Shown here in pieces: positions 43,745 to 50,868 of a DNA stretch of 64,000 nt. The stretch comes from Bacteroidota bacterium (GTDB lineage: Bacteria > Bacteroidota > Bacteroidia > B-17B0 > Aurantibacillaceae). The stretch is from assembly GCA_030692515.1 (NCBI GenBank), contig JAUXZS010000061.1:124001-188000 (forward strand). Reading direction: 5' to 3'. Each line of letters begins with the position of its first letter. The stretch's first letter is position 1. The position numbers and the translations under genes were made by a program. The notes below the pieces were generated by a model. The model was not told the DNA's origin. It made no database searches and worked only from the letters and a program-made list of their open reading frames with translations.

Positions 43745-44541
43745 TAATTGGTTTGCATTTTTAAGTTTTCTCTGCCTGAATAATTGTCAATGAAATTCAC
43801 AATGTCTTTCACCCGGTCTCTGTGTCCTTTTCCCACTGATTCAGGATGAGAGGTAAATATTTTTGTAGTGGCATAAACCGCTTCTGTTCTTGGAAATCCT
43901 AAATCCAAATAGAGGCGAAGCCCGTGCAGGTCGGCTGGTTTTTCCAGTCGTGTTGGAATCTGAAAATGATAGCGTTCATGGAATAGTACAACTACTCTTA
44001 CCGGAATGGTATATTGAGCGAATGTCGATTGCGCTACTTGTATCCGTCCTGATTTGCGGTTGGTACGTGCTGGAGTTACCAGTGGGTTTCCTTCATCATC
44101 TTCGATAACAGGCATGTATTGGATAAGAAAATCCCCATCCTTGCTGTCATACACTCCGGTAGGCATATAGCCTGCTTTCGCGGCAAAGTCCTGTGCGAAA
44201 TCAATGAAACGGTGCATTTCCGGTTCTGCCCAAATGCTTTTCGGTTCTATTTTCTCCAGTTCAAATTTCTCAATCCGAAAATTTCCATCATCACCATACG
44301 ATTTATCGTACAATTCAACCATGAGTTGATCGGGTGAAAGTGGAAAGGGAAGGGTGAACTCTTTGTAACCGGGATTTTTACCTTTGAACAAATCCTCTGT
44401 AAAAGGAACACGTCTGCGGATATAATCGGTATTGGGTTTGGTAGCATCATAGCATTTTACGCCCAAAGCGCAAGGCTCAAAGGCACGTATGCCGACCTTT
44501 ACTTTAAAGCGTTGTTGCTGAGATGGAATTGGTATGACCAT
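43744..44541 (-). CDS. HExxH metalloprotease-like protein in virion module
   Basis: A 265-residue protein without signal peptide or membrane helix. Residues 188-192 are HERYH (HExxH), and residues 200-204 are EKPAD (ExxAD). This is the spacing of a gluzincin-type zinc site in which the second Glu is the third ligand. The N-terminal 100 residues are beta-rich (RFKVKVGIRAFEP ... LMVELYDKSYGDDG) and could be a binding domain. Possible roles are virion maturation or entry. The stop overlaps the ATG of the propeller protein (TAATG), tying their synthesis together. Confidence 0.6.
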   Translation of the reverse strand: MVIPIPSQQQRFKVKVGIRAFEPCALGVKCYDATKPNTDYIRRRVPFTEDLFKGKNPGYKEFTLPFPLSPDQLMVELYDKSYGDDGNFRIEKFELEKIEPKSIWAEPEMHRFIDFAQDFAAKAGYMPTGVYDSKDGDFLIQYMPVIEDDEGNPLVTPARTNRKSGRIQVAQSTFAQYTIPVRVVVLFHERYHFQIPTRLEKPADLHGLRLYLDLGFPRTEAVYATTKIFTSHPESVGKGHRDRVKDIVNFIDNYSGRENLKMQTN

Positions 44542-44546
44542 GTTAT

Positions 44547-45062
44547 TTATGCTGCTGCTTGTAAAACTGGTTCCGCTACAACCGGAGCTGGAGCAGGTGT
44601 TTGTATTTGTTGCTGAGCCTGTACGTTTTTATTTTTCATCATGCGGGACAATCCGTAAAGCCCTGCAAGAACAAGGAGCGCACCGCCTGCATAAACTGCT
44701 ATCGGAGGAAGTCCCATAATTGTTTTTTCAGCTTTTGGATCTCCTTCACCTGATCCTCCAACATTCATTTCGTAATCGGAAGGCTCACTACTCTTAAAGT
44801 ATTTCATCACGTTCTGAATAGTACTTTGAGCGCCTTCAATACCTCCGGCTTTATCCAACAGGTCTTTTGCTTTTTGACCGAGATGTTTCTTTTTATATCC
44901 TTCAGCTTCGGAAACCGTTTTATCGGCTTTGTCGGCTTCTGATTTTTTTTGTTGGGCTGCTGCTTTTTTTGCTTTGCGTTTCGCTTTCAGCTTATCAAGA
45001 AAGTTGTCATAATCACTTTCATAAAGCTGCATGATGCGTTGTGCTTTTTCGGCTCTTATCAT
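44547..45062 (-). CDS. Membrane protein of the shared single-helix family (Lys/Ala-rich)
   Basis: A 171-residue protein. Near the N-terminus is YESDYDNFLDKLKAKRK, which resembles the YDxLFKR motif of the proteins at 45338-45916 and 45942-46388. A basic, coiled region (KAKRKAKKAAAQQKK) follows, then a glycine-rich linker. One membrane helix (IAVYAGGALLVLAGLYGL) and a Gln/Pro/Ala-rich tail ending VAEPVLQAAA complete it. The C-terminal tail parallels the PxxxKA(A) ends of its neighbours. Probably a virion membrane protein. Confidence 0.62.
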   Translation of the reverse strand: MIRAEKAQRIMQLYESDYDNFLDKLKAKRKAKKAAAQQKKSEADKADKTVSEAEGYKKKHLGQKAKDLLDKAGGIEGAQSTIQNVMKYFKSSEPSDYEMNVGGSGEGDPKAEKTIMGLPPIAVYAGGALLVLAGLYGLSRMMKNKNVQAQQQIQTPAPAPVVAEPVLQAAA

Positions 45063-45073
45063 TGCTTATGGTT

Positions 45074-45301
45074 TTAAAGGATGTAAAGTAATTTGAGGGT
45101 TGAGCCGTTGACTACATAAGGCAATGCTTTGTACCCTTTGCCAACAAAGGAGTAGCTCTTAGCTTCTCCGGGAGGCAGAGATACTCCATTAAAAGTGGCT
45201 ATACTGGCTCCGGTGTTTTTCACCGAAACAAACAAAGCTCCTTGTGGGGTTGCTCCATCAACTGTTACTTCCTGTTCAATTGGATCTGCTAAAATGTCCA
45301 T
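45074..45301 (-). CDS. Small all-beta protein
   Basis: A 75-residue protein made almost entirely of short strands (ALFVSVKNTGASIATFNGVSLPPGEAKSY), ending LKLLYIL, without a membrane helix. The length and pattern fit a small immunoglobulin- or spike-base-like domain. Not recognised. It sits between membrane proteins of the virion module, so a minor structural role is likely. Confidence 0.6.
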   Translation of the reverse strand: MDILADPIEQEVTVDGATPQGALFVSVKNTGASIATFNGVSLPPGEAKSYSFVGKGYKALPYVVNGSTLKLLYIL

Positions 45302-45337
45302 GTGTTTTATTTTTTACCGTCAGAGACGGAGTTTAAT

Positions 45338-45916
45338 TTATGCTGTGACTTTCATTGGTTGTAGTTCCGAAATAGGTCTCTTGCCTCCCTTGACAACTGC
45401 AATTCCGGCCAACAAAAGGGCAATGCCGAGAAAAGCAAAACCTACCATTGGCCCGAAACCAGCTTCTTTAGGCTTTGCATTTTTGTCAAGCTCTTTTGCT
45501 TCCAGTTTTGCTGCCTCTGTTCCCGGTGCTGCTGATTCACTTCCAGGAGTACCTCCTTCGGATTTATCCTGCATAGCTGCTGCGCCTGCCATAGCTATCT
45601 TTTTTTCTTCGCTTGTTGAAGATTCAGACGTATCACCTGGCTCCTTTTTCGCAGATGAACTGTTTGAAGTATCGGAAGTGCCTGTGGCATTTTTCTTTTT
45701 GTTTTTATCAAACAAACCGAAATTTCCGAGTATCGGAAGCCTGCGTTTACCTCCCGATGCAGGATCCTGTTTCTGCTGTTTTTTGTCAGCTCGTTTCTCT
45801 TTTCTTTCAGTGCGCTTTTGTTGACGTTCTTCTTTTGTTTTGCGTTTGAACAGATAATCATAACTGTCTTCTTCGTATCCGTCATAATCGCTGTTAAATG
45901 TTTCTCCTATAATCAT
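45338..45916 (-). CDS. Membrane protein of the shared single-helix family (YDYLFKR)
   Basis: A 192-residue protein. The N-terminus is acidic-aromatic (DYDGYEEDSYDYLFKRK), then highly basic (KEERQQKRTERKEKR). A Ser/Gly/Glu-rich linker follows, then one membrane helix (MVGFAFLGIALLLAGIAVV), and the end is ISELQPMKVTA. N-terminal motif, basic coil, low-complexity linker, helix and short C-terminal tail occur in the same order in 45942-46388. The ATG has the AAAGCCATG context common in this element. Confidence 0.65.
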   Translation of the reverse strand: MIIGETFNSDYDGYEEDSYDYLFKRKTKEERQQKRTERKEKRADKKQQKQDPASGGKRRLPILGNFGLFDKNKKKNATGTSDTSNSSSAKKEPGDTSESSTSEEKKIAMAGAAAMQDKSEGGTPGSESAAPGTEAAKLEAKELDKNAKPKEAGFGPMVGFAFLGIALLLAGIAVVKGGKRPISELQPMKVTA

Positions 45917-45941
45917 GGCTTTATTTTTTAATTGTTAGTGA

Positions 45942-46388
45942 TTAAGCTGCTTTTACGAATACCGGAGCGGCTACCGGAGCTTGTTTTTTATTCATCATTA
46001 CATAGCCTACGCCTGCAATGAATATTACTCCTACCACCGCAGCGACTATCATCATAGAGTTATCACCTCCGGCTGGAGGTGGTCCGGGAGGCATTGGTGC
46101 GCCTGCTTGACTAAGCAGGGAAAGTTGAGATTTCTTCTCATCAATCTGCGTTTGCTTCAATTCGTTTTTCAGCCTTTTCTTTTCGCTGTTTAGTTCACGC
46201 TTTTCCTGTCTTTCGGATTTTCTTTCTTCCTTTCGTGACCTTCTATCCGCCTTTTTTTCCTGCCTTTCTTCTTTTTTTTCTGCTCGTTTCTCCCTGAATC
46301 TTTTGAAAAGGCTGTCGTATGCTTCATCGTCATAACCTGCGTAAATGGATTGCCGGGTGAGGCCGAAATTGTTTTTTTGTAAAATCAT
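45942..46388 (-). CDS. Membrane protein of the shared single-helix family (YDSLFKR)
   Basis: A 148-residue protein. The acidic-aromatic motif AGYDDEAYDSLFKRF leads to a strongly basic coil (REKRAEKKEERQEKK). After a Pro/Gly linker (GAPMPPGPPPAGGD) there is one membrane helix (MMIVAAVVGVIFIAGVGYV), and the tail is APVAAPVFVKAA. It is a clear relative in layout of 45338-45916. The basic coil could face DNA inside a membrane vesicle and the helix span the virion membrane; this is inference. Confidence 0.65.
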   Translation of the reverse strand: MILQKNNFGLTRQSIYAGYDDEAYDSLFKRFREKRAEKKEERQEKKADRRSRKEERKSERQEKRELNSEKKRLKNELKQTQIDEKKSQLSLLSQAGAPMPPGPPPAGGDNSMMIVAAVVGVIFIAGVGYVMMNKKQAPVAAPVFVKAA

Positions 46389-46392
46389 GGTA

Positions 46393-47028
46393 TTAGGCTT
46401 TTAATGGTATTGGTTGTTGCTGTGATTGTTTTTTTGAGAAAAAAGCCATTGCTGCTACCGCTAAACCAAGCACAACAAAAAGAGCAATGAGCATATACAT
46501 TTTGTTTTTGCCTTTGCCTTGTTCATTGGCTGCCAGTTGCGACTTGTAAGCATATATTCCCTGGAGTGTTTTTGAAGTTGCTTCTTCTCTTGCTCTTTTT
46601 CCTGAACCAATTGAACCGGCAATTCCTCCAACTGCATTGGCTATTCCTGCCCACAAACCACCACCGCCTCCGCCACCGGAAGATGCTCCGCTTTCTTCAC
46701 CACCCGAATCACCTCCTTTGTTAAACAGGGATTTAAAATCAAAACTGTCGTAGCTGCTTTCAAGTGTACAATCCAATATTACCCTCGCCAAGTCATTGTT
46801 AAATTCTTTGTTACATTCACCAATAGCGGAAAGTAATTTTTCAGTAAGCTCCTTATCTGTTGGATTTTCAGAAAGCTCAATGCTATATTCTTCCAGTATT
46901 TCAATAATGGCTTTAGGATTATCGGCAATGATGATCCCGATAATCTGAAGCAGAGCTTTCGATTTCTCATTGAGCTTAATTTCCGGCTCTTTCGGTTTTT
47001 CCTTTTCGTTATTTATTATTCTCACCAT
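46393..47028 (-). CDS. Membrane protein of the shared single-helix family with helical domain and Gly-rich linker
   Basis: A 211-residue protein. Residues 20-90 form a helical domain whose pattern (ILEEYSIELSENPTDKELTE ... FNNDLARVIL) recurs in the neighbour at 47032-47565. Next is SSYDSFDFKSLFNKGG, a variant of the YDxLFKR motif. A poly-Gly/Ser linker and a glycine-zipper segment (GIANAVGGIAGSIGSG) follow, then one membrane helix and the tail QQQPIPLKA. The glycine zipper may insert into membranes. Confidence 0.65.
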   Translation of the reverse strand: MVRIINNEKEKPKEPEIKLNEKSKALLQIIGIIIADNPKAIIEILEEYSIELSENPTDKELTEKLLSAIGECNKEFNNDLARVILDCTLESSYDSFDFKSLFNKGGDSGGEESGASSGGGGGGGLWAGIANAVGGIAGSIGSGKRAREEATSKTLQGIYAYKSQLAANEQGKGKNKMYMLIALFVVLGLAVAAMAFFSKKQSQQQPIPLKA

Positions 47029-47031
47029 TGA

Positions 47032-47565
47032 TTAGGAAATTTTTGCAATGACAACTCCGGCAAGAAAGAACAGTCCGAATTTTAACCACAGGCTTTGGGT
47101 ACTTTCTTCGCTTTTCTTTTCCAGTTTTTCTGTTTGCTTTTTTCTTCGTTTGAGTTCATCCCACACGGTTTCTACTTCTGCCATTAAGGTTTTATCTTCC
47201 GGTTTCTCTTTGGATTTTTTCTTGGTGTCTTCATAGAGCTGAGTGAGGTCGTTCACGGATAGTTCTGATAGCTGATCGAGCAATTCCTTTGTTTCTCCTG
47301 AATAGGAACTGTGGCAACCGCAATAATTGCTTTCATCGCTTTTATGCCCGGTTACTTCCAGTATCAGTTTTCTTTCAGGATGAATGGCTATTAAATCTTT
47401 GATAATTGGTTCGCCTTTTTTCTTCACTAAAAGCTTTACTGCCTTCACCAGTTCTTCTACTTTCTTTGGCGGCTCATATCCGTACTTTTCAACTATTTTG
47501 GCTGCTTCTGTCGGCTTTTGCAGTACGATATAATCAATCCGGTTTTGTGCTTTTCCTTTACACAT
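47032..47565 (-). CDS. Helical protein with C-terminal membrane helix
   Basis: A 177-residue protein. Residues 18-65 repeat the helical pattern seen in the 46393-47028 product (IVEKYGYEPPKKVEELVKAV ... IIKDLIAIHP). A SNYCGCHSSY segment with CxCH is present, then a charged coiled coil, then a C-terminal membrane helix (LKFGLFFLAGVVIAKIS). Unknown function. It follows the strong terminator of the capsid candidate, so it needs read-through or its own promoter. Confidence 0.6.
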   Translation of the reverse strand: MCKGKAQNRIDYIVLQKPTEAAKIVEKYGYEPPKKVEELVKAVKLLVKKKGEPIIKDLIAIHPERKLILEVTGHKSDESNYCGCHSSYSGETKELLDQLSELSVNDLTQLYEDTKKKSKEKPEDKTLMAEVETVWDELKRRKKQTEKLEKKSEESTQSLWLKFGLFFLAGVVIAKIS

Positions 47566-47608
47566 GGTTGATGTAATTAATGGTTTTGTGCTTTATTCTA
47601 CTTTGTGA

Positions 47609-47648
47609 AAAAAGCCAAAGCTGAGAGGGTTTCCCGCTTTGGCTTTTT
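47609..47648 (-). terminator. Strong intrinsic terminator after the capsid candidate
   Basis: Perfect 13-bp arms AAAAAGCCAAAGC (47609-47621) and GCTTTGGCTTTTT (47636-47648) with a 14-base loop. T-runs on both strands make it potentially bidirectional. It lies 27 bases past the stop at 47675 and is the only such structure in the virion module. Confidence 0.85.
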
Positions 47649-47674
47649 ATGATAACCCTTAGCTGAAATTCAGC

Positions 47675-48529
47675 TTATCTGCGTTTTCTTAACAGCCTTC
47701 TTGGGCCTGCTGGTCTTCCTCCACCCACAGGTCTGCGAATAATTTTGCGGACCATTTTTTTAGGTTTTGGCCTTACTCCGAACACTTGTGTTGGCTTTTG
47801 TTTAGCCAAGTCAATTTGTGGTAAACCTGTTGGACGTGGTGCTGTGGAAATTTCCGCAACATTTTGTCCGGCCAGCACATTACCCATATCAACACGTGCT
47901 TTGATTGTGAAGGTGAGCGTAGTTTTTACACCTGCTTTTTGGAAATAGCGAATGCTATCCTGTCCAGTCACATCCATCTCGAATGCGCTGTCATCAATCA
48001 AATTAGGGTTAGTATTTTGAGGCGATGTGGCATTTCTTGGTTGATAGGGATGAGAGTTAAAGCTACCGGCTGCTGACTTACGTAGAATTTTCCATACATT
48101 ATCAAATTGCAACGGATCCGAAACGGACATTTTCATTCCCTGGATTTTGAAAGGATTGGCTTTGCTTTCCTCTCTTACTTCATTGTGAGAGCTTTCCTGC
48201 ACAACTACTAATACACCTGCCGGTTGAGCAGCACCTTCATTTCCACCGAAAATGATTGCTTCCGCATCAGCTCCGCTGGTGTTGGTAATAGTAATGGTGA
48301 GGGTACGGTCATTCGGATTAATTTTTCCGATAGAGTTTTGAGCGTAGCTATCGTATGAATCATCATCGTAGCTATCATCTTCGCCTATGTACTCTACTTC
48401 CTCATAACTGTCTTCGTCATAAGAATCCTGGCCTTCCAGTCCGGTATCGAAATTATCGTCATCATAATCATCGTAACGGTCTTCGGCCTCTTGCTCATAC
48501 TTGCGAATTTCTTCGTTATATTTATTCAT
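47675..48529 (-). CDS. Candidate major capsid protein: acidic N-terminus, beta core, basic C-terminal tail
   Basis: A 284-residue protein in three parts. Residues 1-65 are extremely acidic and Tyr-rich (repeats of SYDDDSYDSY type). Residues 70-230 are a beta-rich core (LTITITNTSG, AIIFGGN, VLVVVQ, TTLTFTIKARV). Residues 250-284 are a very basic tail (KPKKMVRKIIRRP ... RRLLRKRR). The core aligns with the flanks of the propeller in the 640-residue protein (78-98 with 181-201; 115-137 with 532-554). A dedicated strong terminator and an early position suggest high expression. The core length fits a single jelly roll, not a double one. Confidence 0.62.
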   Translation of the reverse strand: MNKYNEEIRKYEQEAEDRYDDYDDDNFDTGLEGQDSYDEDSYEEVEYIGEDDSYDDDSYDSYAQNSIGKINPNDRTLTITITNTSGADAEAIIFGGNEGAAQPAGVLVVVQESSHNEVREESKANPFKIQGMKMSVSDPLQFDNVWKILRKSAAGSFNSHPYQPRNATSPQNTNPNLIDDSAFEMDVTGQDSIRYFQKAGVKTTLTFTIKARVDMGNVLAGQNVAEISTAPRPTGLPQIDLAKQKPTQVFGVRPKPKKMVRKIIRRPVGGGRPAGPRRLLRKRR

Positions 48530-48605
48530 GGCTTTGAATGTTAATTGTTAGTAATTATTTTTTGTTGTTGTAATCTTTCGCAAGGCTTTTAATGCACATC
48601 AAGCC

Positions 48606-48791
48606 TTACTTTTTCGCAGCATCTTTTTCTTTGTCAGCTGCTTTTTTCTCCTTCGATTTGTTAATAGCTGGTATAATGAGCGTTTGAGCTACAATTACGG
48701 CAGCAAGGCAACCTACGAATGCTGTTACCAGCGTTACGCCTGCGGTGATGCCTACTTCTTTCCAGTCTATTTTTGAAACTTCGTTTGTCAT
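48606..48791 (-). CDS. Small membrane protein, first gene of the virion operon
   Basis: A 61-residue protein with one membrane helix (VGITAGVTLVTAFVGCLAAVIVAQTLII) and a basic Lys/Asp-rich tail (SKEKKAADKEKDAAKK). The start has the AAAGCCATG context. A 7-bp hairpin (AAGGCTT/AAGCCTT, 48582-48607) overlaps its stop. It is probably an abundant virion-membrane peptide cotranscribed with the capsid candidate. Confidence 0.6.
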   Translation of the reverse strand: MTNEVSKIDWKEVGITAGVTLVTAFVGCLAAVIVAQTLIIPAINKSKEKKAADKEKDAAKK

Positions 48792-48905
48792 GGCTTTTAA
48801 GTTTTTTAATGATTGTTGATTTTAATCTTGCCTTTTTGCATGAATTGGTATTTAAACCTTGCGAGGTCAAAATTGGGAGTAATGACAAGGGTTTAAAAGG
48901 TGGTT

Positions 48906-48925
48906 ACTTGTGTTTTGCCACAAGT
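48906..48925. repeat. 20-bp palindrome, possible operator
   Basis: ACTTGTG (48906-48912), six-base spacer TTTTGC, CACAAGT (48919-48925). It lies 115 bases upstream of the virion operon start. Dimeric repressor size; could be the late-operon operator. Confidence 0.45.
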
Positions 48926-49079
48926 TCAAAGAAAGCTTATAGGAAAATCAGGCAGTTGGGAAAGCTTGCTGCATACAAGAAATTTTTCGGGAAAGTGATA
49001 GATTTTTGCGAAAGACACTGAAACGGTACTTGTCGTTACAAAATTTATCAAACATTTGGGAAGGAGTTAGAATGCTATT

Positions 49080-49121
49080 ACAAATTATTGGCAATATTTT
49101 AAATTATTGCCAATAATTTGT
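49080..49121. repeat. Perfect 17-bp inverted repeat with 8-base spacer
   Basis: ACAAATTATTGGCAATA (49080-49096), TTTTAAAT, TATTGCCAATAATTTGT (49105-49121). Possible readings: operator, replication origin element, recombination (Xer-like) site, or bidirectional terminator with a T-rich flank. Arms longer than the usual 11 bases argue against a plain dif site. Confidence 0.6.
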
Positions 49122-49272
49122 TTTGCTTAGACGGCTTGTTTCAGATGGCTTAACGATAAATTAATTATGTAATCTGGGATTTAGAACATTTGCTTTCGGA
49201 ATTTATTTTATGGAAAAGAAATTACTTTTAAGAAACCATCATGAAGGTGCAAAAACAGAACAAGTGTATAAA

Positions 49273-49345
49273 TTCATTTCCGCCATAACTTATCTTTTTT
49301 TACTACTTATGGCGAAAATGAAATAAAATCATTTCCGCCATAAGT
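49273..49345. repeat. CGCCATAA repeat cluster upstream of the AAA ATPase gene
   Basis: Three copies: TTCATTTCCGCCATAACT from 49273 (direct), ACTTATGGCGAAAATGA from 49305 (inverted) and TCATTTCCGCCATAAGT at 49329-49345 (direct). The second and third form a one-mismatch 17-bp inverted repeat around AATAAAA. A degenerate fourth copy (GTGGCTAAAATGAAA) overlaps the promoter at 49364. The arrangement suggests an operator for tight control of the gene at 49381. Confidence 0.65.
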
Positions 49346-49356
49346 GTACTTTTTAG

Positions 49357-49364
49357 TATATTTG
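49357..49364 (+). promoter_or_regulatory. TATATTTG promoter of the AAA ATPase gene
   Basis: Exact TAnnTTTG match ending 16 bases before the ATG at 49381, giving a very short leader. The -33 region falls within the CGCCATAA repeat at 49329-49345, consistent with repression at that repeat. Confidence 0.6.
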
Positions 49365-49380
49365 TGGCTAAAATGAAAAT

Positions 49381-50802
49381 ATGCTCATAATAGGAAGAAG
49401 TAAAGAAATCGAGATTTTAAATGAAAATCTGGCTTCGGATAAACCGGAGTTTGTAGCTCTATATGGAAGGCGTAGAATTGGCAAAACATACCTGATAAGA
49501 AATGTGTTTGAAGACAAATTCACATTCCGGCTTACCGGGGTGGCACAGGCTACTTTGCGGGAACAGCTTACCAATTTTAATATGGCCATGCAGGAGCAGC
49601 ATCCTCAAGCTGGGCATAGAAACGCAACTAACTGGATGGAGGCCTTCCAACAGATAAAACAGGTTATAGAAAAGTCGAAGCAAAAGAAAAAAATCATATT
49701 TATAGATGAACTGCCCTGGTTTGATACTGCACACTCCAAATTTATTCCGGCATTGGAGCATTTTTGGAATAGCTGGGCTTCAAGCAGGAAAGATGTTTTA
49801 TTGGTAGTATGTGGCTCAGCAGCTTCATGGATGATTAATAAACTCATCAACAATAAAGGAGGCTTACATAATCGTGTAACTCAGAGATTAAAAATAGAGC
49901 CTTTTACCCTGAATGAATGTCAAGATTTATTAAAGCACAAAAAAATTACATTAGAGCATTATCAGCTCATACAGCTTTACATGGCCTTGGGCGGTATTCC
50001 TTTTTATTGGGATGCTATCAAGAAAGGGCTGAGTGCTCCTCAACATATCAATAAACTTTGTTTTGAACCGAATGGTTTACTTAAAGACGAGTTCAACAAA
50101 TTATTTAAATCCTTATTCGCTAAAGCTGAACGTCATGAAATTATTGTGGCTGCCCTTGCTAAAAAAAGTAAAGGGCTTACCCGTGAAGAAATCAGTAAAG
50201 AAAGTAAAATACCCACTGGTGGTAATCTCACAAACTTATTAGATGAGCTGGAAGAAAGTGGTTTTATCAGGCGATATGTGCCTTTTGGTAAACAGTCCAG
50301 GAATAGCCTCTACCAGCTATGCGATTTCTTTTCACTGTTTCATATAAAATTTATAAAAGGAAAAAAAACATTTGGTAAAGACCATTGGCTGAACATGATT
50401 GATAGCCCAAAGCATAGATCATGGAGTGGGTATGCCTTTGAGCAGGTTTGCCTTGCGCATATCCCTCAAATTAAAAAAGCACTTGGTATAAGTGGTATTG
50501 GAACAGAAACGTCTTCGTGGAAAAGTACTCAATCAAAAGATGGAGCACAGATAGACTTGGTTATAGATCGTAGGGACGGTGTTATCAACTTATGCGAAAT
50601 GAAATTTTCAGTTAGCCCATTCATCATTGACAAAAGATATGATGCCGAATTGCGAAATAAAGTAGGAGCTTTTAGAGCTGAAACTCAAACAAAAAAATCC
50701 GTCTTCCTGACAATGCTTACCACTTTTGGGTTACAGGATAATTCCTATGCAGGCAATGTACAGAATGATTTAAAAATGGATGTTTTATTTGAACCTGTAT
50801 AG
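49381..50802 (+). CDS. AAA+ ATPase with C-terminal DUF234 nuclease-like domain
   Basis: A 473-residue protein of the archaeal-type ATPase family. Walker A is ALYGRRRIGKTYL near residue 30, Walker B is KIIFIDELPWF near residue 103, and there is a sensor segment LLVVCGSAASWM. A winged-helix region (about 255-300) is followed by a DUF234-type C-terminus. There DGAQIDLVIDRRDGVINLCEMKFS has the D...E-x-K pattern of PD-(D/E)XK nucleases. These genes are common, mobile and often linked to genomic islands; their function is unsettled. The upstream repeat cluster suggests strong autoregulation. Confidence 0.85.
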   Translation: MLIIGRSKEIEILNENLASDKPEFVALYGRRRIGKTYLIRNVFEDKFTFRLTGVAQATLREQLTNFNMAMQEQHPQAGHRNATNWMEAFQQIKQVIEKSKQKKKIIFIDELPWFDTAHSKFIPALEHFWNSWASSRKDVLLVVCGSAASWMINKLINNKGGLHNRVTQRLKIEPFTLNECQDLLKHKKITLEHYQLIQLYMALGGIPFYWDAIKKGLSAPQHINKLCFEPNGLLKDEFNKLFKSLFAKAERHEIIVAALAKKSKGLTREEISKESKIPTGGNLTNLLDELEESGFIRRYVPFGKQSRNSLYQLCDFFSLFHIKFIKGKKTFGKDHWLNMIDSPKHRSWSGYAFEQVCLAHIPQIKKALGISGIGTETSSWKSTQSKDGAQIDLVIDRRDGVINLCEMKFSVSPFIIDKRYDAELRNKVGAFRAETQTKKSVFLTMLTTFGLQDNSYAGNVQNDLKMDVLFEPV

Positions 50803-50868
50803 GTATTCATCGGGTGATACAGGATAGATAGAACTAAGAAATATTTATAATGGTAAAAGGTATAAATT

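Larger units (their letters stand above)
48792..49380. other. 589-bp gene-free divergent region
   Basis: The region separates the leftward virion operon from the rightward ATPase gene. It is AT-rich and holds two inverted repeats (48906-48925 and 49080-49121), a cluster of CGCCATAA repeats (49273-49345) and a promoter (49357-49364). A short plus-strand open stretch ending at 49021 has a Lys-rich, possibly once-coding composition but no convincing start. The leftward promoter should lie near 48800-49070, but I see no clean TAnnTTTG there. Confidence 0.6.

Noticed and set aside
47675-48529. Double-jelly-roll capsid protein
   Set aside because: After removing the acidic N-terminus and basic tail only about 165-180 residues remain, too short for two jelly rolls.
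48773-49021. 82-codon plus-strand ORF in the divergent region
   Set aside because: It begins inside the oppositely oriented membrane-protein gene and has no recognisable domain; only its Lys-rich end looks coding-like.
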